Positions 1 through 5,023 of a DNA stretch of 5,038 nucleotides are shown here, piece by piece (within the stretch, counting starts at the first letter, position 1; each line of letters starts with the position of its first letter). Source of the stretch: Candidatus Opitulatrix roisinitermitis (GTDB lineage Bacteria > Actinomycetota > Actinomycetes > Actinomycetales > Bifidobacteriaceae); the NCBI GenBank assembly GCA_031288055.1, contig JAITSD010000082.1:1-5038 (forward strand), read 5' to 3'. Position numbers and translations under genes: made by a program. The notes under the pieces were generated by a model that did no database searches, was not told where the DNA came from, and saw nothing but the letters and a program-made list of their open reading frames with translations.

Positions 1-591
1 AAAGTTAGTTTCAATAGTGTTGACCATTAATTTAGGGCCACCAAATGAGTAAGCAGCATTGAGTTTATTCATACCGTATCCTGCAATTTCAACATATGAA
101 TCTCTAGGAATAGAAATCAATGATGGTGTACCAGTTTTAGGTAGAGTTAAAAGCATAATTGAGTCACTTCTGCCGCCTTGAGTATCATCCTTAATTGCAT
201 TATCTCTTTTGTCAGATCCTGCGATTAAATAGGTTATAGCTGGTGATGTGTCTGCCTTGCTAGATAGGGCATTCTCATGTTTTAGCAAACTATTAGCCCA
301 TATTAAAACGATTATTAAAAAAATTATTATAACTATTATAAGACCAATTATTATTTTTAAAAATTGTGGTAATGATTTAATTTTCGATAGTTTAACTTTT
401 GGTTTTTGTAGTGAATTATTTTGTAATTTAGATAAATCAACTTCACCACTAACTCTTTGAATTTGTGTGACAGGTGTTGTGGTACGGTTAGTTTTGTCCA
501 AATCGTTTTTAGGAGCGAAGGATTTAGGTTGATTAAATCTATTATCGTTATCACCATTTTGTGGAGTAAATGATGGCGGTCTGTCGGTCAT
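1..591 (-). CDS. LCP (LytR-CpsA-Psr) family cell-wall glycopolymer ligase, 3'-truncated by the window edge
   Basis: An open frame of 197 codons starts at the ATG complementary to 589-591 and runs off the left edge with no stop. Residues 1-77 are polar and rich in Asn, Gln, Pro and Lys, probably a disordered cytoplasmic tail. Residues 78-98 are a very hydrophobic Ile/Leu segment, a single membrane anchor. The extracellular LCP domain begins at about 119 (ITYLIAGSDKRD). It shows the conserved GGRSD (139-143), SIPRDS (160-165) and NAAYSFGGP (178-186) signatures, whose Asp and Arg residues bind the pyrophosphate of the lipid-linked substrate in known LCP enzymes. The family transfers teichoic acid, arabinogalactan or capsule-like polymers from a polyprenyl-phosphate carrier to peptidoglycan; the polymer here cannot be told. 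It lies 23 bp downstream of a second LCP gene on the same strand, so co-transcription is likely. No cysteine is visible in the part seen, unlike its neighbour. Confidence 0.93.
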   Translation of the reverse strand, partial: MTDRPPSFTPQNGDNDNRFNQPKSFAPKNDLDKTNRTTTPVTQIQRVSGEVDLSKLQNNSLQKPKVKLSKIKSLPQFLKIIIGLIIVIIIFLIIVLIWANSLLKHENALSSKADTSPAITYLIAGSDKRDNAIKDDTQGGRSDSIMLLTLPKTGTPSLISIPRDSYVEIAGYGMNKLNAAYSFGGPKLMVNTIETNF

Positions 592-597
592 ATTATT

Positions 598-603
598 TTT
601 ATA
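598..603 (-). promoter_or_regulatory. Possible -10 hexamer (TATAAA) of the truncated LCP gene
   Basis: On the minus strand TATAAA ends exactly six bases before the ATG at 591. This is the spacing seen upstream of the other minus-strand genes here and would give a leaderless transcript. There is no Shine-Dalgarno-like purine run in the 23-bp gap. Because the upstream LCP gene is so close, read-through may be the main source of transcript. No convincing -35 was found. Confidence 0.35.
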
Positions 604-614
604 TAAATTAAGAA

Positions 615-1823
615 CTATTTACCACAGATATAATCGTCTTTAGCATTTTGATGTTGTATATCAGTTAAAGAATTAATGGCTGGGATATCTGGGTTTTGAC
701 TAGTTAACGACGAGCTACTTGGACTGACTGATACTGATGGTGTTGGTGTAATTTTAGGCACAATAATTGGTGTGTCGTGAATAAAGCGATTCCAAACTTG
801 ATTAGCTTGTTCGGTCCATTGTATTCTGTTAGGGTCGGCTGGATAAGTTTCCCAAGGTACAGTGTAAAACATAATATTAGCCATATCAATATTTCTTAAT
901 GAAAAAGCTAATCCCATATAGTCTTGTATAGTTAAAGTGGAAGTCATAGAGTGAGTTGCTCCACGGATTAGTTTGTATAGCTCTGGTATATGAGCAAAAT
1001 CCATTTCCTGCATAGCTTTATTAGCAATGGCTCCAATAATTTGTTGTTGTCGTTTAATTCTATCAATATCAGAACCGTCACCTAAACCAATGCCCTCTCT
1101 AGCTCTAGCATATTCTGTGGCATCACGACCATTTAGGTTTTGCATACCCTTGTCTAAAACTAATCCGCCCACATTCCAGGCATCAATATGGTTAGGAATA
1201 CAAACTCTAATACCACCAATAGCATCAATCATATTTTTAAAAGCTGCAAAATCAGCCACCACAAAACCGTCAATATGAACATTTGTGTTAGTTTCAATTG
1301 TTTTAGCAGCACAACTAGCACCCGATTCTAAATTGCCGCCTTGATCGTAAGCATTAGCAAATGCTGAATTAAACATGGCCACGCCTCCTCCTGTAACCAT
1401 GCCATGAGCGGTTTGACAATTTGGTATATTTACCATAGAATCTCGTGGAATTGAAACCATTTCGACTCTTTGGCGGTCTGATGAAATATGTATTAAAATA
1501 GCTGTATCGCTTCTAGCTCCAGCTGCATCTATAGCATTACCGTCAGATGATAATTCTAAATCTTCTTGAGTTTGTCTAGAATCAACTCCTAAAATTAATA
1601 TATTCATAGCTCCTCCAGCTTTAGGGTCAATAGGTGCTCGGTCATTACCCATAAGAGAAGTATTCATTAAACCAAAACCGTTGTTTATATCAATCCATAA
1701 ACTTAAAGCAAAAGAGCCTATGCCAAAAACTAAAGCCACAATTGTTAAAATAGCAATCATTTTTCCACCAGTGGTTCGGTTAAAGTTTTCAGCGTGTCGT
1801 GGAAAGACCTGGCTTTTCCTCAT
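615..1823 (-). CDS. LCP (LytR-CpsA-Psr) family cell-wall glycopolymer ligase
   Basis: Complete 402-residue protein with a short basic N-terminus, one transmembrane helix (about 22-44) and an extracellular LCP domain (about 72-270). Signatures are MNILILGVDSR (73-83), GARSD (102-106), SIPRDS (124-129), the DFAAFKNMIDAIGGIRVCIP block (191-210), YARAR (238-242) and DRIKRQQQ (254-261). The Arg/Asp set matches the pyrophosphate- and metal-binding residues of the family. C136, C171 and C208 lie in the domain; a disulfide between two of them is plausible, as reported for actinobacterial LCP proteins. The C-terminus has a Ser/Pro/Thr-rich linker (about 357-377) and ends with a short Cys-containing tail (C400). 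The expected role is attaching a polyprenyl-phosphate-borne polymer to peptidoglycan outside the membrane. The first ATG is preferred over Met22 because a TAGAAT hexamer lies six bases upstream and Met22 would cut into the anchor. A second LCP gene follows after 23 bp. Confidence 0.95.
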   Translation of the reverse strand: MRKSQVFPRHAENFNRTTGGKMIAILTIVALVFGIGSFALSLWIDINNGFGLMNTSLMGNDRAPIDPKAGGAMNILILGVDSRQTQEDLELSSDGNAIDAAGARSDTAILIHISSDRQRVEMVSIPRDSMVNIPNCQTAHGMVTGGGVAMFNSAFANAYDQGGNLESGASCAAKTIETNTNVHIDGFVVADFAAFKNMIDAIGGIRVCIPNHIDAWNVGGLVLDKGMQNLNGRDATEYARAREGIGLGDGSDIDRIKRQQQIIGAIANKAMQEMDFAHIPELYKLIRGATHSMTSTLTIQDYMGLAFSLRNIDMANIMFYTVPWETYPADPNRIQWTEQANQVWNRFIHDTPIIVPKITPTPSVSVSPSSSSLTSQNPDIPAINSLTDIQHQNAKDDYICGK

Positions 1824-1829
1824 ACATTT

Positions 1830-1835
1830 ATTCTA
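1830..1835 (-). promoter_or_regulatory. -10 hexamer (TAGAAT) of the complete LCP gene, leaderless arrangement
   Basis: On the minus strand TAGAAT is followed by six bases and then the ATG at 1823, so transcription should start at or next to the A of the start codon. No Shine-Dalgarno sequence is possible in such a transcript. The -35 position falls at about 1853-1859, at the start of the divergent acyltransferase gene, and is weak. Confidence 0.5.
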
Positions 1836-1846
1836 TCACGAGCTGA

Positions 1847-1852
1847 TATAAT
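1847..1852 (+). promoter_or_regulatory. -10 hexamer (TATAAT) of the acyltransferase gene, leaderless arrangement
   Basis: A perfect TATAAT lies six bases before the ATG at 1859, the spacing from -10 element to transcription start. This predicts a leaderless mRNA. The -35 position (about 1824-1829, ACATTT) is poor and abuts the start codon of the divergent LCP gene. Confidence 0.55.
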
Positions 1853-1858
1853 TAGATT

Positions 1859-3037
1859 ATGAAAAAAAGAATAACATCTATTGATGGCGTTAGGGGAGTA
1901 GCTTGTTTTATGGTGATGTTTTATCACACAAATAAAAATACTATTTATAACACATCAGATTTATGGACATCAAGCACTAGCCAAAATCATGAGATTTGGC
2001 TGAACTTTACAAACTTTTTCTTTGGTGCACACACTGGTTCGGAGGCTGTGACAGTTTTTTTAGCTATTAGTGGTTTTGTGGCAGCTTATGGTTTGTGCGG
2101 TATTTCTAAATATAGTTGGGTCTCTTACACAGTTCGCCGAATTGGTCGTTTATTGATTCCTTGTTTTGCGGTTTTATTAATTTTAATTGCCACGCAAACT
2201 ATTTCTAACCATTTTTTTGGTGTGTCGTTGCATCAAGATTGGACTCAACGCAGTTTAACTGATTATTATTATTGGGGTTCTTTATTTTCATCTTTTGATT
2301 TTATATTTGGTGTGCCGTTTGCACTTTATCCGCCAATGTGGACCATAAAATGGATACTTTATTTTTCTTTGCTTTTACCAGCGGTTTTTGCGGCTATGCT
2401 TAAATTTGAAGATTTTTTGTCAAAAAATATTATAGCAGTTTATGTTATTTGTTGCGGTTTGTCATGTTTAGGTTTTATGTGCGATTTAGATACTTTAAAG
2501 TTTTTGCCGCCATTTGCTTTAGGGGTTAATTTAGCTATGTTTTATTATAAACATCCAGATAGGAAAGATTTAAAACTATCAAATAATTTATTTTTATGGT
2601 TTTTATTGATTGCTGGTTTAGTCTTGATAAAAATACCTGATTATTATTTTGCTTGGCAACATTATACAGGTCAAAACTATATGGGTTTTTGGACAATAGC
2701 TAGTTTACCAATTTTATATGCTGTTTTATATTTAAAACCGTTGGATAGATTTTTGAGTACTAAGCCTTTACAATGGTTAGGTAAAATATCTTTCGCCTTA
2801 TTTATAACTCATTGGGCTATTGTGGCTAATTCCACATTTGAAAACTGGGTTGTGGGTTTTTCCACGCCTAGTTTACCTTTTTCACCATGGTTGATTGTGA
2901 TTTTATGTTTGTTAATAGCTTGGTTATTTTGGAAATTCGTGGAAAAACCTAGTGCTAAATTATCTAGTCTTATGGGACAAGTTTCAGCCAATCTAGTCAC
3001 TAAATATTTTCAAGCTAATCAAACTACTAAAAATTAA
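1859..3037 (+). CDS. Acyltransferase-3 family (OafA/OatA-like) integral membrane acyltransferase
   Basis: A 392-residue, strongly hydrophobic protein with about nine or ten predicted membrane segments (for example about 62-79, 98-111, 165-180, 189-207, 243-258, 308-323, 343-361). The family hallmark IDGVRGVA with a downstream His is at 8-15 and H23. YTVRRIGRLLIP (90-101) matches the second Arg-rich motif, ISFALFITHW (310-319) the late helix motif, and FVEKP (360-364) the closing motif. Such proteins pass an acyl group, often acetyl, across the membrane to O-acylate polysaccharides, peptidoglycan or lipids. No SGNH domain is fused, so any extracellular transfer partner would be a separate protein. 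The PPMWTI segment (158-163) resembles the WT...E motif of the family, but the position of the usual Glu appears to be Ile166. The gene is divergent from two LCP genes, which hints at modification of the same surface polymer; this is inference. Confidence 0.9.
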   Translation: MKKRITSIDGVRGVACFMVMFYHTNKNTIYNTSDLWTSSTSQNHEIWLNFTNFFFGAHTGSEAVTVFLAISGFVAAYGLCGISKYSWVSYTVRRIGRLLIPCFAVLLILIATQTISNHFFGVSLHQDWTQRSLTDYYYWGSLFSSFDFIFGVPFALYPPMWTIKWILYFSLLLPAVFAAMLKFEDFLSKNIIAVYVICCGLSCLGFMCDLDTLKFLPPFALGVNLAMFYYKHPDRKDLKLSNNLFLWFLLIAGLVLIKIPDYYFAWQHYTGQNYMGFWTIASLPILYAVLYLKPLDRFLSTKPLQWLGKISFALFITHWAIVANSTFENWVVGFSTPSLPFSPWLIVILCLLIAWLFWKFVEKPSAKLSSLMGQVSANLVTKYFQANQTTKN

Positions 3038-3054
3038 TTTTTAAATAGTTTTTT
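3028..3054. terminator. Weak AT-only palindrome plus T-run between convergent genes
   Basis: TAAAAATTAATTTTTA (3028-3043) is a perfect 16-bp palindrome that contains the acyltransferase stop codon (3035-3037). A T6 run follows at 3049-3054. The palindrome has T5 on its 3' side on either strand, so it could act on both the acyltransferase and the incoming nrdR transcript. A hairpin without G-C pairs would be weak, and in such AT-rich spacer the palindrome may be chance. Confidence 0.3.
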
Positions 3055-3074
3055 ATTAAGGTTTATGTATTTTA

Positions 3075-3539
3075 TTATTTATTAGGCGTTTTATGTTTAA
3101 GATTAGTTAATTTTTTAATTTCTTTTATATAATCATCTAAGCTTTTAAAGCCTTTGTAAACACTGGCGTATCTTAAATAGGCTATTTCATCAATTTTTCT
3201 TAGGGGCTCTAAAACAGCATGACCGATTTCGTAAGAGTCAATTTGTGATAAACCCTGAGAGCGAACTTTATCCTCAACCTCATCAGCAATTTTTTTTAAA
3301 TCTTGACTGTCAATTTGTCTACCTTGAGCGGCTTTAGCAATACCATTTAATATTTTAGCTTTTTTAAAACTTTGTAAATTACCATCTCGTTTAACAACGC
3401 ATAGCTGAACAATTTCATTAGTGGAAAATCGTCTTTCACAATTTTCACAAAGCCTGCGGCGGCGTATAGAATAACCATCCTCACTAATACGAGTATCAAC
3501 CACTCGTGATTCTGGTGTATTACAAAATGGACAATGCAT
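3075..3539 (-). CDS. nrdR: Transcriptional repressor NrdR of ribonucleotide reductase genes
   Basis: A 154-residue protein matching NrdR end to end. The N-terminal zinc ribbon has C3, C6, C31 and C34 (MHCPFC and LCENC), with the DNA-contacting basic stretch SIRRRR at 24-29. The ATP-cone domain follows from about 48 (VVKRDGNLQSFKKAKI) to about 140 (YLRYASVYKGFKSLDDY). NrdR binds ATP or dATP through the cone and represses ribonucleotide reductase operons at paired NrdR boxes. No reductase gene lies in this window. In many actinobacteria nrdR lies near lexA or nrdJ, and neither is present here. The start is fixed by the invariant MHCPFC opening and by a TAAACT hexamer six bases upstream. It is convergent with the acyltransferase (37-bp gap) and divergent from a broken small gene. 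Confidence 0.98.
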   Translation of the reverse strand: MHCPFCNTPESRVVDTRISEDGYSIRRRRLCENCERRFSTNEIVQLCVVKRDGNLQSFKKAKILNGIAKAAQGRQIDSQDLKKIADEVEDKVRSQGLSQIDSYEIGHAVLEPLRKIDEIAYLRYASVYKGFKSLDDYIKEIKKLTNLKHKTPNK

Positions 3540-3545
3540 ATAATT

Positions 3546-3551
3546 AGTTTA
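3546..3551 (-). promoter_or_regulatory. Possible -10 hexamer (TAAACT) of nrdR, leaderless arrangement
   Basis: On the minus strand TAAACT (pattern TANNNT) ends six bases before the nrdR ATG, giving a leaderless start. An alternative is the perfect TATAAT complementary to 3557-3562, which would give a leader of about 11 bases. Neither has a good -35, and no Shine-Dalgarno is present. Confidence 0.4.
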
Positions 3552-3564
3552 CAATAATTATAAA

Positions 3565-3594
3565 TTGATAAAAAATACGGTGACGTCATATATT
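3565..3594 (+). promoter_or_regulatory. Putative promoter of the small broken gene with a TGACGTCA palindrome in its spacer
   Basis: TTGATA (3565-3570) and TATATT (3589-3594) are 18 bp apart, an acceptable -35/-10 pair, predicting a start near 3601, eight bases before the ATG at 3609. The perfect 8-bp palindrome TGACGTCA (3581-3588) fills the end of the spacer and touches the -10, a typical repressor position. It also sits about 42 bp upstream of the nrdR start. An alternative pair, TTGACA (3594-3599) with TTTAAT (3618-3623), is 18 bp apart but would start transcription inside the reading frame. Prediction only. Confidence 0.35.
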
Positions 3595-3608
3595 TGACAT
3601 TTGCTTTT

Positions 3609-3946
3609 ATGCGGCAATTTAATAAAAAATACCAAGATCGTAATTGGGCAATGATAGCAGGTTTATTAGATAACAAACCAGTTAGTTTAAGCTTTGCTGG
3701 AAAAGTTATACAAAATGTTAAAACTTACCCTGGTGAATTAGCCAAACCAAAATTGTCAGCTCCTATTTATTAAAAAATCAACAATCTGATGAAAAATTTG
3801 CTAGTGTTTTAAGAAATTATTATTATAATGGTGGTTTTGATAACAAGTTTGCTAATATGCTTAAAAATGATAAAGTAACTAGTGCTAAAGCTATGGCACA
3901 AGCTTTTTATGATTATTATAAGATAGCTGATAATCGTTTAAATTAA
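3609..3946 (+). pseudogene. Small unknown gene interrupted by a frameshift (about 112 residues if restored)
   Basis: From the ATG at 3609 a 54-codon frame opens with MRQFNKKYQDRNWAMIAGLL and stops at TAA 3771-3773. A second frame, shifted by -1, is open from 3737 to TAA 3944-3946, carries coherent protein-like sequence (KNQQSDEKFASVLRNYY, then AKAMAQAFYDYYKIADNRLN) and has no ATG until 3857. Adding one base between 3737 and 3770, for example in the A4 run at 3749-3752, joins them into one 112-residue soluble protein with Tyr/Phe-rich helical character and no signal peptide or membrane segment. The A6 run at 3772-3777 cannot be the site because the frame-0 stop starts before it. I do not recognise the family. 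It could be a decaying gene, a sequencing or assembly error, or two overlapping frames; no standard -1 slippery heptamer is in phase. It is divergent from nrdR and 57 bp ahead of the polyprenyl synthase gene. Confidence 0.55.
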
Positions 3947-3952
3947 TTTAAA
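3937..3952. terminator. 16-bp AT-only palindrome over the stop codon of the broken gene
   Basis: TTTAAATTAATTTAAA is a perfect palindrome centred on the TAA at 3944-3946. It resembles the palindrome over the acyltransferase stop (shared core AATTAATT). No long T-run follows, so termination activity is doubtful. Confidence 0.2.
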
Positions 3953-3957
3953 TTTAA

Positions 3958-3973
3958 TATATTATATAATATA
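3958..3973. repeat. 16-bp AT-only palindrome upstream of the polyprenyl synthase gene
   Basis: TATATTATATAATATA is a perfect palindrome five bases after the previous one. It contains a TATAAT (3965-3970), so it may simply be promoter sequence. Palindromes of A and T arise easily in spacer this AT-rich. Confidence 0.3.
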
Positions 3974-4000
3974 ACTAGTAAATATTCGTTAAGCTATAAT
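3965..4000 (+). promoter_or_regulatory. Two candidate -10 hexamers (TATAAT) of the polyprenyl synthase gene
   Basis: Perfect TATAAT hexamers occur at 3965-3970 and 3995-4000. The first predicts a start near 3977 and a leader of about 27 bases, in which I see no Shine-Dalgarno. The second ends only three bases before the ATG at 4004, so a leaderless start would need an unusually short discriminator. Neither has a clear -35. Confidence 0.4.
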
Positions 4001-4003
4001 TAT

Positions 4004-4909
4004 ATGAAAATTAATAATCAATCTGATTTTTTGCAGCAATTGCGTAAACAACTTGAATTTGTAATTCAGAATTGTCCTTATTTAAATATGCCAGTTGATT
4101 TAAATATGCCATCTAAACAAAATAACTCCACTTTAGCCGAAATTATCATATCTAGCTTTGATAATTCTAGTTTTAGGAGAGCTTTGTCAATAATGCCTTT
4201 TGTTGAATTTGGCGTGGCCATAGAGCTTTTTCAAAATGCGGCTTTAATTCATGATGATATAATTGACAAAGCTCTAACTCGTCGCGGTCAAAAATCTATT
4301 CCTGTAATTTTAGGATCTGCTAGAGCTTTATTGGTGGCAAATATTTTATATAGTCTGGCTTTTGAACGATTTTTGACAGCAGCCAAACGGGTTAAGGGTG
4401 TGCAAAATTATGCATTAGATAAAATAGTTTGGCAATGGTGGCAAGTTTTCGATTTAGTTCAGGCAGGTCAAATTCTAGATTTTGAATTGGCTAATTATAA
4501 ATTAGTTTATGGACAATTTGAACTTATAGAACAAAAAATAGAACAAGTTATTTGGCAAAAAACTACTAGCTATACTTTTATTTTGCCAGCTCAAATTAGA
4601 AGTTTTGCTAGCAATAAACCAGCTTTATCAAATCCTGAGATTAAACAATTACAAACTGATGGTTTAGCTTTTCAGATGCAAAATGATTTTGATAATGTTT
4701 TTCCGGCAGACAATAAAGTCACAAAAGATCAATTATCAGATATTTATAACCGTAAAAAGACTCTTTTATTAATTGCTACTTTAAAAAAATTGCCCAAGGT
4801 AACGGCTCAAAGCATAATTGATTTATACAATTCTGATAAAGTAATTAATTACCAAACTGCACTTTTTATTAAAGGGGCTATGGCTAAAGCTAATAAAGTC
4901 CCCAATTAG
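4004..4909 (+). CDS. Polyprenyl diphosphate synthase-like protein (IdsA/GGPP synthase family) with degraded motifs
   Basis: A 301-residue trans-isoprenyl diphosphate synthase homologue. The first Asp-rich motif is intact: ALIHDDIID (80-88) followed by TRRG (92-95), which bind allylic substrate through Mg and isopentenyl diphosphate. AGQILDF (154-160) and the Lys-Thr of WQKTTSY (184-190) also fit. Other signatures are eroded. The usual GGKRxR before the first motif is replaced by NSSFRR (54-59), with the following helix shortened. The usual GD of helix F reads AN (112-113). The second Asp-rich motif, normally DDxxD after Gln-x-x, reads QMQNDFDN (224-231), so its first Asp is Asn227. The KP of the TGKP loop is absent (TKDQ, 240-243), while NRKKT (249-253) keeps the KxT end. 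Intact enzymes condense isopentenyl diphosphate into C15-C50 chains. This one may be slow, altered, or a non-catalytic partner subunit. There is no membrane segment, so it is probably cytoplasmic. The tRNA follows 41 bp later. Confidence 0.85.
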   Translation: MKINNQSDFLQQLRKQLEFVIQNCPYLNMPVDLNMPSKQNNSTLAEIIISSFDNSSFRRALSIMPFVEFGVAIELFQNAALIHDDIIDKALTRRGQKSIPVILGSARALLVANILYSLAFERFLTAAKRVKGVQNYALDKIVWQWWQVFDLVQAGQILDFELANYKLVYGQFELIEQKIEQVIWQKTTSYTFILPAQIRSFASNKPALSNPEIKQLQTDGLAFQMQNDFDNVFPADNKVTKDQLSDIYNRKKTLLLIATLKKLPKVTAQSIIDLYNSDKVINYQTALFIKGAMAKANKVPN

Positions 4910-4950
4910 CTTTTAGGCATATTAATTATATTTGATAAACTAATAAAGTT

Positions 4951-5023
4951 GGCTCTGTAGCTCAGATGGTAGAGCGCTCCCCTGAAAAGGGAGAGGTCAG
5001 CGGATCGATACCGCTCGGAGCCA
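4951..5023 (+). tRNA. tRNA-Phe (anticodon GAA)
   Basis: A 73-base cloverleaf folds by hand. The acceptor stem GGCTCTG/CGGAGCC has one T-G pair (4951-4957 with 5016-5022), and the D stem is GCTC/GAGC with GG in its loop. The anticodon stem is CTCCC/GGGAG with loop CTGAAAA (anticodon GAA at 4984-4986). The variable loop is AGGTC, the T stem is AGCGG/CCGCT, and the discriminator is A at 5023. The next bases are CTC, so the 3' CCA is not encoded and must be added by nucleotidyltransferase. The T-loop reads ATCGATA rather than the bacterial TTCGANN, giving A at positions 54 and 60. The 41-bp gap before it (4910-4950) holds TATATT at 4927-4932, a possible -10. Confidence 0.96.

Noticed and set aside
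300..360. A/T-rich near-repetitive ATT/ATA stretch resembling a tandem repeat
   Set aside because: It encodes the Ile/Leu membrane segment (residues 78-97) of the truncated LCP protein.
248..460. Plus-strand 70-codon frame and minus-strand 66-codon frame (357-557)
   Set aside because: Both overlap the truncated LCP gene in other frames; the LCP frame carries family motifs throughout, so these are shadows.
704..889. 61-codon minus-strand frame, and 83-codon plus-strand frame at 1027-1278
   Set aside because: Both lie wholly inside the complete LCP gene in other frames and show no family features.
2809..3000. 63-codon minus-strand frame
   Set aside because: Antisense to the conserved C-terminal helices and VEKP motif of the acyltransferase; a shadow.
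3347..3676. 109-codon minus-strand frame upstream of and overlapping nrdR
   Set aside because: It overlaps the NrdR zinc-ribbon coding region in another frame and its sequence is Tyr/Ile-rich without motifs; a shadow.
3749..3777. Programmed -1 ribosomal frameshift in the small gene
   Set aside because: No X XXY YYZ heptamer is in phase with the first frame, and the A6 run lies past the start of the stop codon; a simple indel explains the shift better.
615..4909. Stop-codon reassignment of TGA (no gene here ends in TGA)
   Set aside because: All complete genes read as full-length family members under the standard code with TGG for Trp and no in-frame TGA; five TAA/TAG stops are expected in AT-rich DNA.
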